A DNA stretch of 33,183 bases, from positions 1 to 33,183 of the forward strand of contig PCWB01000004.1 of NCBI GenBank assembly GCA_002796135.1, read 5' to 3'. The position numbers and the translations under genes were made by a program. The DNA comes from Candidatus Omnitrophica bacterium CG11_big_fil_rev_8_21_14_0_20_41_12. GTDB lineage: Bacteria > Omnitrophota > Gorgyraeia > Gygaellales > Profunditerraquicolaceae. Below, one piece after another: positions 16,803 through 26,870 of the stretch (position 1 is the stretch's first letter; each line of letters begins with the position of its first letter). A model generated the notes under the pieces. The model saw nothing but the letters and a program-made list of their open reading frames with translations, was not told where the DNA came from and ran no database searches.

Positions 16803-18302
16803 ATGACTAAACCAACAGTATATTTAACCGGGGCAGGCCCGGGTGATGCCAAATTGATCACTGTCAACGGCCTTGAGTTGATCAAGAAGGCCGGTTGTAT
16901 TATTTATGATTATCTGGTTAATCCTGATTTGCTTAAATTTGCTAGAAGTGATTGTAAATTAATCTATGTCGGCAAGAAGGCAGGTTCGCATACCCTGTCG
17001 CAGGATAAAATAAACCGTTTACTTGTAAAACAGGCTCGGTTATATAGCGTAGTCGTACGGCTTAAGGGCGGAGACCCGTTTATTTTCGGCAGAGGGGCGG
17101 AAGAAGCGCTTTATCTGAAAAAGAATAAAATTGATTTTGAAATTGTGCCGGGGGTAACTAGCGCGATTGCGGTAGCCACCTATGCCGGAATTCCACTTAC
17201 CGCCAGGAGCCAGAATTCCACGGTTGGTTTTATTACCGGTAATGAAGATCCGACAAAAAAAGATTCAAATATCAACTGGGATGCTTTATCAAAGTCGCTA
17301 GGCACAATGGTTTTTCTAATGGGCATTGGTAATTTAGAAAAAATTGTTCAGAAATTAATTTTAAGTGGGAAATCTCTCCAGACTCCTGTGGCAATCATCC
17401 GTTGGGGTACGACTGCAAAACAGCAAACCTTAACCGGTAATCTTAAAAACATTGTGCAGTTGGCTAAGAAAAATAAAATTACCCCGCCGGCAATCATCGT
17501 GGTGGGGGAGGTGGTTAAATTCAGAAAAGACTTAAACTGGTTTGAGAAAAAACCGCTTTTAGGCAAAAGAATTGTGGTTACGCGCACCAGAGAGCAGGCA
17601 AGTGTACTCTCGGAAAAATTGACAGATTTAGGCGCTCAAGCAATCGAGATCCCCACCATAAGAATTACACCGCTGTGTCAAGATCGCGAAATAAAAGATG
17701 CATTGAATAAAGAGTATGACTGGGTAATCTTTAGCAGCCAGAATGGAGTAAAAGAGTTTTTTGAATTTTTACAAAGGACTAATAAAGATAGTCGAGTCTT
17801 TTGCTGCACTAAGATTTGCGCGATTGGTTCAGAGACCCAAAAGGCGCTTAAAAAAATCAATATCAACGCTGATTATGTCCCCGCGGAATTTTGCGGGGAG
17901 GCAATTTTAGAACATTTCAGCAGGATGGATTTAAAACAAAAGAAGTTTTTAATTTTACGCGCCAAACAGGCGCGCGATATTCTGCCGCAAGGTCTTAAAA
18001 AATTAGGGGCGCAAGTTAGAATAATCGATTTATATGATACTTGCCTTGAAAAAGCAAGTGCGCCAAAATTGAGAAAATGTTTAAAACAGGGAGTAGATTT
18101 AATTACCTTTGCCAGCTCTTCAACGGTTAAGAATTTTGTGGCTTTACTGGGTAAGGATTACCGGCGCCTGCTTAAAAGCGTTGGGATTGTTTCTATTGGC
18201 CCGATTACCTCTGCGACCATTCAGGAATATGGTTTGCAAGTGTCTAAAGAAGCTAGGGTTTATACGATCGAAGGGATAGTAAAAGCTATTCTTAAAAAAT
18301 AA
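16803..18302 (+). CDS. cobA-hemD: Fused uroporphyrinogen-III C-methyltransferase / uroporphyrinogen-III synthase
   Basis: CobA: YLTGAGPGDAKLITVNGLELIKKAGCIIYDYLV, VRLKGGDPFIFGRGAEEA; HemD half from KRIVVTRTREQASVLSEKL to C-terminus. Confidence 0.93.
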   Translation: MTKPTVYLTGAGPGDAKLITVNGLELIKKAGCIIYDYLVNPDLLKFARSDCKLIYVGKKAGSHTLSQDKINRLLVKQARLYSVVVRLKGGDPFIFGRGAEEALYLKKNKIDFEIVPGVTSAIAVATYAGIPLTARSQNSTVGFITGNEDPTKKDSNINWDALSKSLGTMVFLMGIGNLEKIVQKLILSGKSLQTPVAIIRWGTTAKQQTLTGNLKNIVQLAKKNKITPPAIIVVGEVVKFRKDLNWFEKKPLLGKRIVVTRTREQASVLSEKLTDLGAQAIEIPTIRITPLCQDREIKDALNKEYDWVIFSSQNGVKEFFEFLQRTNKDSRVFCCTKICAIGSETQKALKKININADYVPAEFCGEAILEHFSRMDLKQKKFLILRAKQARDILPQGLKKLGAQVRIIDLYDTCLEKASAPKLRKCLKQGVDLITFASSSTVKNFVALLGKDYRRLLKSVGIVSIGPITSATIQEYGLQVSKEARVYTIEGIVKAILKK

Positions 18303-19454
18303 ATGATTAATTGTACGAGATTGCTTTGCGATAAGCCGGGGTTTTATGATGAGATCCGCTATCAGAAGGGGAAGCCTGCGGATACGAATCGTCCGATTGT
18401 GGTCTGGAACTCAACCCGCCGCTGCAATTTAAAATGCATTCATTGTTATATTGATGCTAAAAATACTCAGGATACCGGCGAGCTTACGACTCAGGAAGCT
18501 AAAATACTGATTGATGATCTGGCTAGCTTTGGAGCTCCGGTATTTTTATTTTCCGGCGGTGAGCCGTTGATGCGCGAGGATTTATTTGAGCTGGGAAAAT
18601 ACGCTAAAGATAAAGGCCTGCGTACGGTGATCTCAACCAACGGCACATTGATTACCAATGCGCTGGCTAAAAAAATCAAGGATGCCGGGTTTTCCTATGT
18701 GGGAGTCAGCTTAGACGGCTTGGAGGCAATCAACGATAAATTTAGAGAGCAAAAAGGGGCATTTAAGAAGGCCTTGTCCGGCATAAGAAGCTGTTTAAAA
18801 AATGATGTGCGCGTAGGTTTACGTTTTACAATCAATAAGCATAATTTCAGGGACCTGCCCGGGATCTTTGATTTAATCAAAACCGAGCATATCCCGCGCG
18901 CCTGTTTTTATCATTTGGTTTATTCCGGCAGAGGCAGCGCCTTGATCAATGATGATTTAACTCATCCAGAGGCGCGCGATACCATGGACCTGATTTTTGC
19001 CTGTTCTCAGGAGCTTTCCGGAATGAATACGGAAATATTGACCGTGGACAATCACGCCGACGGAGTTTATTTATATTTACAGTTAAAAAAAGTAGATCCT
19101 AAAAAAGCCCAAAGAGTATTAGAGCTACTTAAAATAAACGGAGGCAATAAAAGCGGAGTCGGTATTGCCGACGTGGATAATTTAGGCAATGTGCATCCGG
19201 ATCAATTCTGGAGAGAGCATACTTTCGGTAATGTTAAGGAGAAAAAGTTTAGCCAGATCTGGACGGATGAAAGCAATGTGTTATTAAAGAACTTAAGGAA
19301 TCGTATCCCGCTTTTGAAAGGAAAATGTGGCCGTTGTAATTTTAAGGATATCTGCGCGGGAAATTTTCGCTCGCGCGCTGAAACCCTTTACGGCGATATC
19401 TGGCAAGAAGATCCGGCCTGTTATTTAACTGAAGATGAGATTTTAGATAAATGA
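18303..19454 (+). CDS. ahbC: Radical SAM 12,18-didecarboxysiroheme deacetylase
   Basis: RRCNLKCIHCYIDAKN, FSGGEPLMREDL, HLVYSGRGSALINDDL, DNHADGVYLYL, KCGRCNFKDICAGNFRSRAE; AhbC-like over full length. Confidence 0.88.
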   Translation: MINCTRLLCDKPGFYDEIRYQKGKPADTNRPIVVWNSTRRCNLKCIHCYIDAKNTQDTGELTTQEAKILIDDLASFGAPVFLFSGGEPLMREDLFELGKYAKDKGLRTVISTNGTLITNALAKKIKDAGFSYVGVSLDGLEAINDKFREQKGAFKKALSGIRSCLKNDVRVGLRFTINKHNFRDLPGIFDLIKTEHIPRACFYHLVYSGRGSALINDDLTHPEARDTMDLIFACSQELSGMNTEILTVDNHADGVYLYLQLKKVDPKKAQRVLELLKINGGNKSGVGIADVDNLGNVHPDQFWREHTFGNVKEKKFSQIWTDESNVLLKNLRNRIPLLKGKCGRCNFKDICAGNFRSRAETLYGDIWQEDPACYLTEDEILDK

Positions 19455-20428
19455 GAATGAGAGAGAGACGAAAAAACCAGACAGCTCGCGAGAAATTCCG
19501 TCAAACTCAAGAATTGTCAGTCAAAGATCTGATTATGCCTGTTTTTGTCAAAGAGGGTATTTCCGGGAAAAAGGAAATTAGGTCTATGCCGGGAATTTAT
19601 CAGTTTTCTCTTAAAGAAGCAGTTAAAGAAGCTACAAGGATTTATAAAACAGGAATACCTTCGATAATTTTATTCGGTATACCGCTTGCGCGGCATAAAG
19701 ATGCTATTGGTTCCGGTGCTTATGATCAAGCAGGTATTTTGCCGCAGGCAATCCGTGCAATTAAAAAAGTTGTTCCAAAATTAAATCTGATCGCGGATGT
19801 CTGTATGTGCGAGTACACCTCACACGGACATTGCGGGATTGTTAAAGGAGGAGATGTTGACAATATCTCCACGATTAAAATATTAGCTCAGATCGCTCTT
19901 TTATATGCGCAGGCAGGCGCCGATATGGTTGCTCCGTCGGCCATGATGGATGGCCAGGTCAAAGCTATAAAAGATGGGCTGGTAAGAAATAATTATTCCA
20001 AAGTAAAAATTATGGCTTATTCGGTAAAATACTCCTCAGGTTTTTATGGCCCGTTTCGGGATGCCGCTGAATCCTCTCCGCAGTTCGGCGATAGGAGAAC
20101 TTACCAGATGGATTATCATAATTCCGATGAGGCAATACTCGAGTCAAAATTAGATATTAAGGAAGGTGCGGATATCATCATGGTCAAACCGGCATTAGGA
20201 TACCAGGATATAATTTACAAAACTAAAAAGGAATTAAAATTTCCGGTTGCCTGTTATTCCGTGAGCGGAGAATATGCGATGATCAAAGCCGCCTCGTTAA
20301 AGGGTTATTTGGATGAAAAGAAAATTGTACTTGAGGCATTAACCGGATTTAAACGCGCAGGCGCGGATTTTATTATTACTTATTATGCGGCTGAGGCAGT
20401 GAAAAAATGGATGAAAAACAAAAAGTAG
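19451..20428 (+). CDS. hemB: Delta-aminolevulinic acid dehydratase (porphobilinogen synthase)
   Basis: ADVCMCEYTSHGHCGIV, GADMVAPSAMMDGQV, KYSSGFYGPFRDAAES, MVKPALGYQDI. Confidence 0.96.
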   Translation: MRMRERRKNQTAREKFRQTQELSVKDLIMPVFVKEGISGKKEIRSMPGIYQFSLKEAVKEATRIYKTGIPSIILFGIPLARHKDAIGSGAYDQAGILPQAIRAIKKVVPKLNLIADVCMCEYTSHGHCGIVKGGDVDNISTIKILAQIALLYAQAGADMVAPSAMMDGQVKAIKDGLVRNNYSKVKIMAYSVKYSSGFYGPFRDAAESSPQFGDRRTYQMDYHNSDEAILESKLDIKEGADIIMVKPALGYQDIIYKTKKELKFPVACYSVSGEYAMIKAASLKGYLDEKKIVLEALTGFKRAGADFIITYYAAEAVKKWMKNKK

Positions 20429-21453
20429 AGCTAAGGATGGTTGCTTGGGAAGTTACGCGCAGCTGTAATTTATCCTGTGCGCATTGCCGGGCCTCAAGTC
20501 AAAAAGGCCCGTATCTGGGAGAGCTGAGCACTGAAGAATGTTTTAAGGTAATTGATGAGATTGTTTCTTTTGCCAGTCCGGTAATTATTCTAACCGGCGG
20601 AGAGCCGTTATTAAGGAAAGATATTTTTGAAATTGCCGAGTACGGAAAAAATAGAGGCCTGACTATGGTGATGGCTCCTAATGGCACACTGTTAACTGCA
20701 GAAAATGTTGCAAAAATTATTAAATCCGGTATTCAGCGTATTTCTGTAAGCCTTGACGGTCCCAATGCCGCCTCTCATGATAATTTAAGACAAGTTACCG
20801 GCGCTTTTAACACAGCAATCGCCGGAATTAAAGAGGCAAAAAAAGCCGGCCTGCGATTCCAGATAAATTCCACCATTACTAAAAGAAACGTCGCGCTGAT
20901 TACTGCGTTGATGGATCTCGCGGTTGAATTAGGCGCAAGGGCCCACCATATATTTTTGCTGGTGCCGACGGGTAGGGGAAAGGATATGCAAAGTGATGAA
21001 TTATCTGCGCCGGAATACGAAGAGACCCTTAAATTTTTAGCTCAAAGGATAAAAAAATCTGCGATAGAAATAAAGGTTACCTGCGCCCCGCATTTTAACC
21101 GGTTGCTTTTACAGCAGGATGTGCAACTGGGCGCAAGCTTACGCGGGAGAGGATGCATGGGGGGTATTAGTTTTTGTTTTATTTCGCATCTGGGAGATTT
21201 AGCGCCCTGTGGTTATTTAGAGATTAAATGCGGGAATGTGAGAGATCTCGGATTCAAAAAAGCATGGCTTGATTCTGAGGTATTCAATAACTTAAGGGAT
21301 TTTTCTAAATATAAAGGAAAATGCGGCGGATGTGAATTCAGGAATGTTTGCGGTGGTTGCCGCGCACGCGCCTATACTAAATATGGGGATTATTTAAGAG
21401 AAGAGCCGTATTGTGTCTATGAGCCGAAGTCAAAAATTAACTCCGCTGGATAA
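20407..21453 (+). CDS. ahbD: Radical SAM heme synthase (AhbD-type)
   Basis: AWEVTRSCNLSCAHCRASS, LTGGEPLLRKDIFEIA, HIFLLVPTGRGK, GKCGGCEFRNVCGGCRARAY. Confidence 0.87.
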   Translation: MDEKQKVELRMVAWEVTRSCNLSCAHCRASSQKGPYLGELSTEECFKVIDEIVSFASPVIILTGGEPLLRKDIFEIAEYGKNRGLTMVMAPNGTLLTAENVAKIIKSGIQRISVSLDGPNAASHDNLRQVTGAFNTAIAGIKEAKKAGLRFQINSTITKRNVALITALMDLAVELGARAHHIFLLVPTGRGKDMQSDELSAPEYEETLKFLAQRIKKSAIEIKVTCAPHFNRLLLQQDVQLGASLRGRGCMGGISFCFISHLGDLAPCGYLEIKCGNVRDLGFKKAWLDSEVFNNLRDFSKYKGKCGGCEFRNVCGGCRARAYTKYGDYLREEPYCVYEPKSKINSAG

Positions 21454-21883
21454 GCGTATTCTAAACAGGATACAGCAGGAGATTCCTTTTATCTGCCGGC
21501 CCTGGGATAAAATTGCTAAAAGCTTAAAAGTAAGCGAGCCGCTGCTTTTGAAGCGTATTGCTTTTTTGAAAAAGCAAGGTGTAATCCGCAGAATAAGCGC
21601 AACATTTAACCCCCGCAAATTAGGTTATTTTTCTACGCTGGTAGCAATAAAAGTTGCGCCTGTTGATATCGAGGAAGTAGCCCGCAAATTAAATGTTTAC
21701 CCGGAAGTCACGCATAATTATAAAAGAAATTCCGAATACAACCTCTGGTTGGCGCTAGTGGCTAAAAATCGCCTAAGGATAAAACGGATTATCGCTAAGC
21801 TAAAAAAAGATAAGAGAATTAAGCAAGTTTTAGAATTACCCGCTGTGAAATTATTTAAAGTAGATGTGAATTTTAAGGTTTAA
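21413..21883 (+). CDS. ahbA: Siroheme decarboxylase subunit, Lrp/AsnC-like (AhbA-type)
   Basis: LDKRILNRIQQEIPFICRPWDKIAKSL, GVIRRISATFNPRKLGYFSTLVAIKV, VTHNYKRNSEYNLWLALVA. Confidence 0.82.
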   Translation: MSMSRSQKLTPLDKRILNRIQQEIPFICRPWDKIAKSLKVSEPLLLKRIAFLKKQGVIRRISATFNPRKLGYFSTLVAIKVAPVDIEEVARKLNVYPEVTHNYKRNSEYNLWLALVAKNRLRIKRIIAKLKKDKRIKQVLELPAVKLFKVDVNFKV

Positions 21884-21889
21884 GAGTCG

Positions 21890-22363
21890 ATGCCCGAAAA
21901 AATCGATAAAAAAATAATCAGTTTGCTTTCGCAGGATATCTCCCTGTGCAGCCGGCCTTTTGAAAAGCTGGCTTTAAAACTGGGTATAAAAGAGAGAATT
22001 TTAATCAGCCGGCTTAAAGCCTATAAAAAAAGCGGGCTGATGCGTAAATTTAGCGTCGCGCTTAATCATCGTAAAATAGGTTTTAAGCACAATGCGATGG
22101 TGGTTTGGAATATTCCCGATAAGCTTATTGATCACTCCGGTAGCTTATTGGCTGTTCTTACGCAGGTAAGCCATTGTTATCAAAGGGAGAAAGCCCCCGG
22201 ATGGGATTATAATCTTTACGCAATGATCCATGGTAAGTCCAAGAATGAGTGTCTTAATCTGATCAAGGATATTTCAAGGCAAATAAGTTGCAAAGATTAC
22301 AAGGTTTTGTTTTCTTCGGAAGAATACAAAAAAACCGCAGCTAAATATTACTCCCTTCCTTAG
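21890..22363 (+). CDS. ahbB: Siroheme decarboxylase subunit, Lrp/AsnC-like (AhbB-type)
   Basis: GLMRKFSVALNHRKIGFKHNAMVVWNIP, VSHCYQREKAPGWDYNLYAMIHG. Confidence 0.84.
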   Translation: MPEKIDKKIISLLSQDISLCSRPFEKLALKLGIKERILISRLKAYKKSGLMRKFSVALNHRKIGFKHNAMVVWNIPDKLIDHSGSLLAVLTQVSHCYQREKAPGWDYNLYAMIHGKSKNECLNLIKDISRQISCKDYKVLFSSEEYKKTAAKYYSLP

Positions 22364-22381
22364 AAAATATAGGAAGGAGTA
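22349..22381 (+). terminator. Strong hairpin at the end of ahbB; possible terminator without a U-tract
   Basis: TACTCC(C)TTCCT-TAGAAAATAT-AGGAAGGAGTA. Confidence 0.4.
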
Positions 22382-22426
22382 TCCTTTAGGGTTAGTTATA
22401 TCAGACCATTGATTATTTAAAAAAGA

Positions 22427-22444
22427 TTGTGAATAATTTCACTT
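22427..22444 (+). promoter_or_regulatory. Rex operator-like palindrome upstream of rex
   Basis: TTGTGAA-TAAT-TTCACTT versus the Rex-type TTGTGAANNNNTTCACAA; GTGAA/TTCAC arms are perfect. Confidence 0.65.
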
Positions 22445-22470
22445 GACGCATGCCAAGGCTATTATATAAT
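22443..22470 (+). promoter_or_regulatory. Promoter of rex
   Basis: -35 TTGACG (22443-22448), 16-nt spacer, -10 TATAAT (22465-22470). Confidence 0.75.
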
Positions 22471-22480
22471 ATTAAAATTC

Positions 22481-23113
22481 ATGCACAAAGAAAAGATACC
22501 GAAATTAACTATTCCCCGACTTTCTCTTTATTATCGTGCGTTGCTGGAATCGCGGGAGAGCGCTTTTATTTCTTCTGAAGAGCTATCAAAGCTGACTCAA
22601 TTCTCAGCCGCCCAGGTTCGTAAGGATCTGACCTATTTCGGAGAATTCGGCACACCCGGTAAAGGTTACAGGATAGTTGAATTAAAAGAGGTAATTTTAA
22701 AGATACTCGGTACAGGCAGGCAGCGTAATATCGCCCTTATTGGCGCCGGTAATTTAGGGTTGGCATTGCTTGCCTATAGAGGCTTTGCTGTTCAGGGGTT
22801 TAGGATCGTTGCTGCATTTGACAGTAATTTAAGCAAGATCGGTAAGACCTTCGAAGGGGTACTTATTCGGGGGATGAACGAATTGCCGCAGGTGGTTAGA
22901 AATAAAAATATCGAAATAGCGATTATTGCTGTTCCGGCAAATGTAGCGCAAGAGGCGGTAAATAAGGTAATCAAAAGCGGGATCACGGCAATTTTAAATT
23001 TTGCGCCTATCCGACCTAAAGCTCCCAAGGGCGAAGAGATATTAAATATAGATTTATCCATCGAGTTAGAGCGGCTTTCTTATTTTTTAAAACGCAAGAG
23101 TAAAAAAGTATAA
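22481..23113 (+). CDS. rex: Redox-sensing transcriptional repressor Rex
   Basis: RLSLYYRALLESRESAFISSEELSKLTQFSAAQVRKDLTYFGEFGTPGKGY, ALIGAGNLGLALLAY, winged helix plus Rossmann fold. Confidence 0.94.
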   Translation: MHKEKIPKLTIPRLSLYYRALLESRESAFISSEELSKLTQFSAAQVRKDLTYFGEFGTPGKGYRIVELKEVILKILGTGRQRNIALIGAGNLGLALLAYRGFAVQGFRIVAAFDSNLSKIGKTFEGVLIRGMNELPQVVRNKNIEIAIIAVPANVAQEAVNKVIKSGITAILNFAPIRPKAPKGEEILNIDLSIELERLSYFLKRKSKKV

Positions 23114-23116
23114 AAT

Positions 23117-24616
23117 ATGCTAAAACCATTCAGGACATTCAAAGGCGGATACAGATTTAAAAATTATGCCGGTCAGCCTGCTCCAGTGCTGATTGAGGCG
23201 GATATCCCCAAGCAGGTAGTTGTGCCTTTAAGGCAAGGATTTAGCAGCGAAGTAAAGGCGACGGTAAAGGCCGGAGATGCGGTTTTTGCCGGACAGATTA
23301 TCGGTAGAGACGATGAAAGTATATCCAGTCCGGTACATTCTCCGGTAAACGGCATCGTTGAAAACATAAAGCGGATGAATTATTTTAAGCGCGATATTAA
23401 TATGGTGCTCATCCGTACGACTAATTCTTCCCGTGAGATCACCAGGCTTCCCGGGTATGCCTCAGAATGGTGGAAGCTATCGAATGAAAAAATCGAAGAA
23501 TTAATTTATTTGTCCGGAGTCAGCTCTCTTGATCGGGAAGGTATCCCCACGCGCTTTAAAAGTTCGATTGTTCAACCGGCTGATGTTAACCATTTGATTA
23601 TCCACGGCGTAGGCTCAGAGCCGTATAATATTTCGCTAGATTTATTATTAGAAGGTAAAAATTTTCTGAATTTTTTCGAAGGCATAAAAATTTTAAAACG
23701 GTTGATGCCGAATTCAAAAGTACATTTGGCGTTAAATGCGCGTAAGCCAAAGTTAATTGAGCAATTTGTAAAATTGACTTCACAAATTGAGTGGTTGGAT
23801 ATCTATCCGCTTGAACCTAAATATCCGCAAGGTTATGATGAAATACTTGTGCCCACTATTTTACATCAGAAATTCCCCTATGGTTACTCTGCGGCTAATA
23901 TCGGTATAGTCGTATTGAATATCCAGGCAGTATTGGGTGTATATAAGGCGGTGGCTGAAGGATTACCTTTGATCGAACGTATTATTGCTTTCTGCGGCCC
24001 GGCAATGAAAGAAAATATACACCTGAAAGTACGTACCGGCACTCTCCTAGGAGATTTGTTTTATGGAAAGCTTAAAGGTGAACGGCCGCCGCGGGTGGTT
24101 TTAAATAGCCTGCTTACCGGTGTGTTGATGAATGATTTTTCTCTGCCGATTGACCGCTCCTTTACCCAGATTATCGCCATTGAAGAAAATAATAAAAGAG
24201 AATTTTTGTCTTTTATGCGCCCGGGATTAAGGCGCGATTCCTACACCCGCACTTTCTTAAGTAAACTATTTCCGAATATTAAAAAAATTGCCGATACTAA
24301 TCAGCATGGCGAAGAAAGGCCGTGCATTACCTGTAATTTTTGTGAAGAGATCTGTCCGGTAGGGATAATTCCGCATCTTTTAAGTAAATATGTCAAAAAA
24401 GGTTTTATTGATGAAACCATAATGAATTACGGTATTTTTAACTGTATCGAGTGCGGCCTGTGTAGTTTTGTCTGCCCTTCAAAAATACCTTTAGTTAAAT
24501 ATATGAAGGCAGGCCATGAAAAATTAATTATGCAAGGCTGCGATCAAGCGCAGTGCATACTGCCGTATTTTAATCTCAAAGGGTTAGAGGAATACCGCGG
24601 AGTAACCAAGCTATGA
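23117..24616 (+). CDS. RnfC/NqrA-family first subunit of the NQR/RNF complex, with two C-terminal 4Fe-4S motifs
   Basis: FKGGYRFKNYAGQPAP N-terminus; CITCNFCEEICPVG and CIECGLCSFVCPSKIPLV; RnfC GxGGxxFPT motif replaced by SSLDREGIPT. Confidence 0.85.
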   Translation: MLKPFRTFKGGYRFKNYAGQPAPVLIEADIPKQVVVPLRQGFSSEVKATVKAGDAVFAGQIIGRDDESISSPVHSPVNGIVENIKRMNYFKRDINMVLIRTTNSSREITRLPGYASEWWKLSNEKIEELIYLSGVSSLDREGIPTRFKSSIVQPADVNHLIIHGVGSEPYNISLDLLLEGKNFLNFFEGIKILKRLMPNSKVHLALNARKPKLIEQFVKLTSQIEWLDIYPLEPKYPQGYDEILVPTILHQKFPYGYSAANIGIVVLNIQAVLGVYKAVAEGLPLIERIIAFCGPAMKENIHLKVRTGTLLGDLFYGKLKGERPPRVVLNSLLTGVLMNDFSLPIDRSFTQIIAIEENNKREFLSFMRPGLRRDSYTRTFLSKLFPNIKKIADTNQHGEERPCITCNFCEEICPVGIIPHLLSKYVKKGFIDETIMNYGIFNCIECGLCSFVCPSKIPLVKYMKAGHEKLIMQGCDQAQCILPYFNLKGLEEYRGVTKL

Positions 24617-25656
24617 AACTCATCAAAGATGTATTAGGGAATCTTAACGGCGTAATTCAAAAGAATAAATTTTTAGCGAAATTCAAGCCGGTGCTCAATG
24701 CCATGGATGAATTTTTCTTCGGCACTAGTAGGGTAACTTCGCTACCTTATATACTTGATTACATAGATATTAAGCGTTTTATGTCATTTGTGGTTATCGC
24801 CCTTATTCCGGCGACGCTGGCGGCAATATATTTCTGGGGTTTGCATATCCTGGCGATGATTATTGTTTCCTATGCGTTTGGTGGGATGGTGGAGGTTGCT
24901 TTTGCCATAACACGTAAAAAAGAGATTCACGAAGGGTTTTTAGTCACCGGGTTAATCTTTCCCCTGATTCTTCCTCCGGCAACTCCGTTGTGGGTGGTTG
25001 CGGTGGGAGTAGTATTCGGTGTTTTATTCGGTAAAGAGGTTTTCGGAGGTACCGGTAGGAATATTTTTAACCCGGCAATCGTCGGCAGGGTATTTTTGAC
25101 GATCGCTTTTCCTAAGATAATGACCTTAAACTGGCCTCTGCCTTCTATAGGCGTGGGAGCAGATGCTATTACCGGCGCTACTCCTCTGGCGCTTTTTAAA
25201 AGCCAAAGCATAGTAAATTCTTACAGCAATCTTCTTTTTGGTTTCTGCAGCGGCTCTGCCGGGGAGACCTTCCGTATCGGGCTGATTGCCGGAGGCATCT
25301 TTCTTATTTTAACCAGGATAATTGATTGGCGCATACCCTTGGCAGCCCTATCAACCATTTTTGTTTTTCCTCATTTAAGCAACCATTTTTTTCACACTAC
25401 GTTTGCCCCGGGATTATTTCAAATCCTTAGCGGTGGGGTATTGCTGGGTGCATTTTTTATGGCAACAGACCCGGTAACCGCGCCTTTTACGAAATCCGGC
25501 AGATGGATCGGCGGGATATTCTTGGGTGTTTTGACTGTTTTAATCCGCGGTCTCTCAGGATACGTGGAGGGATTGGTGTTTAGCATACTTTTGTTGAATG
25601 CCTGCACTCCCTTAATTGATACCCTGGTATTAAAGGTAAGGTATAGAAGAAAATAA
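24613..25656 (+). CDS. nqrB: NqrB/RnfD-family subunit
   Basis: FGKEVFGGTGRNIFNPAIVGRVFLTIAFP (NqrB-like), covalent-FMN motif DAITGATPLALF. Confidence 0.9.
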   Translation: MKLIKDVLGNLNGVIQKNKFLAKFKPVLNAMDEFFFGTSRVTSLPYILDYIDIKRFMSFVVIALIPATLAAIYFWGLHILAMIIVSYAFGGMVEVAFAITRKKEIHEGFLVTGLIFPLILPPATPLWVVAVGVVFGVLFGKEVFGGTGRNIFNPAIVGRVFLTIAFPKIMTLNWPLPSIGVGADAITGATPLALFKSQSIVNSYSNLLFGFCSGSAGETFRIGLIAGGIFLILTRIIDWRIPLAALSTIFVFPHLSNHFFHTTFAPGLFQILSGGVLLGAFFMATDPVTAPFTKSGRWIGGIFLGVLTVLIRGLSGYVEGLVFSILLLNACTPLIDTLVLKVRYRRK

Positions 25657-25658
25657 TT

Positions 25659-26231
25659 ATGAAAAACGCGCTGAGGATCATATTATTCGTATTTGTGATG
25701 GGCACGGTCTCCTCGGCAATGCTCGTTGGGCTTAATTTATATACTACTCCGTTGATAGAAAGAAATGAGGAATTAAAACTAAAAGCATCGGTATTAGATG
25801 TTTTTGAGATCCCCTACGGAGAATCTGAGATCGTCAATGTTTTCAACAAAGATATTGAAGTAATCCAAAAGGATAAAGATAAATTTTATAAGACAACCGC
25901 AGGAGCAGTGGCTTTTGAGATTTCCGGTCCGGGGCTCTGGGGCCAGATATCCGGGATTATCAGCCTTGAGCGTGACTTAAAAACTATTCGTAAAATTAAA
26001 ATCACGCATCAGGAAGAAACTCCCGGCTTAGGTAGCCGCATTGCAGAGGCAACTTTTCTTCAACAGTTCAGAAATAAGGAAGTATTGCCGAAAATTATTT
26101 TTATGCCTGAAGGTAAAGCTTCCGGGAAAAATGAAGTTGATGCGATAACCGGAGCAACCGGCTCAAGCAGGGCTTTTGAGAAACTTATTAATGCCAATCT
26201 AGAGAAATATCTGGCGATATTAAAAGGTTAG
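25659..26231 (+). CDS. nqrC: NqrC/RnfG-family FMN-binding subunit
   Basis: GPGLWGQISGIISLERDLKTIRKIKITHQEETPGLGSRI (NqrC-like), flavinylation motif DAITGATGSSRA. Confidence 0.9.
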   Translation: MKNALRIILFVFVMGTVSSAMLVGLNLYTTPLIERNEELKLKASVLDVFEIPYGESEIVNVFNKDIEVIQKDKDKFYKTTAGAVAFEISGPGLWGQISGIISLERDLKTIRKIKITHQEETPGLGSRIAEATFLQQFRNKEVLPKIIFMPEGKASGKNEVDAITGATGSSRAFEKLINANLEKYLAILKG

Positions 26232-26234
26232 AAG

Positions 26235-26867
26235 ATGCCGAAGAAACAGCTGAAAAGAAGTTTCAAACAGACTAAATGGTTTAAGGTTTTTTCCGCCGGG
26301 CTTTGGCAGGATCATCCGACATTCTGCATGGCTTTAGGTATCTGCTCAATGCTGGCGATTACCAATCGTGTTGATAATGCTATTGCCATGGGTTTGGGCG
26401 TAACTTTTTGTATTGCGTTTAGTTCATTGTTTGTTTCAATTTTCCGTAACATTATACCCAGTCGGGTAAGGATGCTTGCCTATATGGTAATCATTTCAAC
26501 TTTTGTTATTTGTATTGACCGTTTTCTAAAGGCGTATTTTCCGCCGATCAGCGAATCTATGGGGCCCTACGTTGGATTGATTATTACTAATTGTATTCTG
26601 ATGGGCAGGGCAGAAGCGTTTGCGATGAAAAACAGGCCCTGGATGTCGTTTCTTGACGGTGTGGGTTGCGGTTTAGGATATAGTTTTATGTTGCTTTTGA
26701 TGGCTTTAGTTCGTGAGCCATTAGGCTTTGGGACTCTCTTGGGCTTTAAAGTAACCCCGGATTCCTGGGTAAAATGGTCGGTAATGACCATTGCTCCCGG
26801 AGCATTCTTTTTATTAGGTATCTATTTGTGGATTTTTAGGACACTGGCTAAAAAAACGGAGGTTTAA
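26235..26867 (+). CDS. nqrD: NqrD/RnfE-family membrane subunit
   Basis: ALGICSMLAITNRVDNAIAMG, YVGLIITNCILMGRAEAFAMKNRPWMSFLDGVGCGLGYS. Confidence 0.92.
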   Translation: MPKKQLKRSFKQTKWFKVFSAGLWQDHPTFCMALGICSMLAITNRVDNAIAMGLGVTFCIAFSSLFVSIFRNIIPSRVRMLAYMVIISTFVICIDRFLKAYFPPISESMGPYVGLIITNCILMGRAEAFAMKNRPWMSFLDGVGCGLGYSFMLLLMALVREPLGFGTLLGFKVTPDSWVKWSVMTIAPGAFFLLGIYLWIFRTLAKKTEV

Positions 26868-26870
26868 AAT

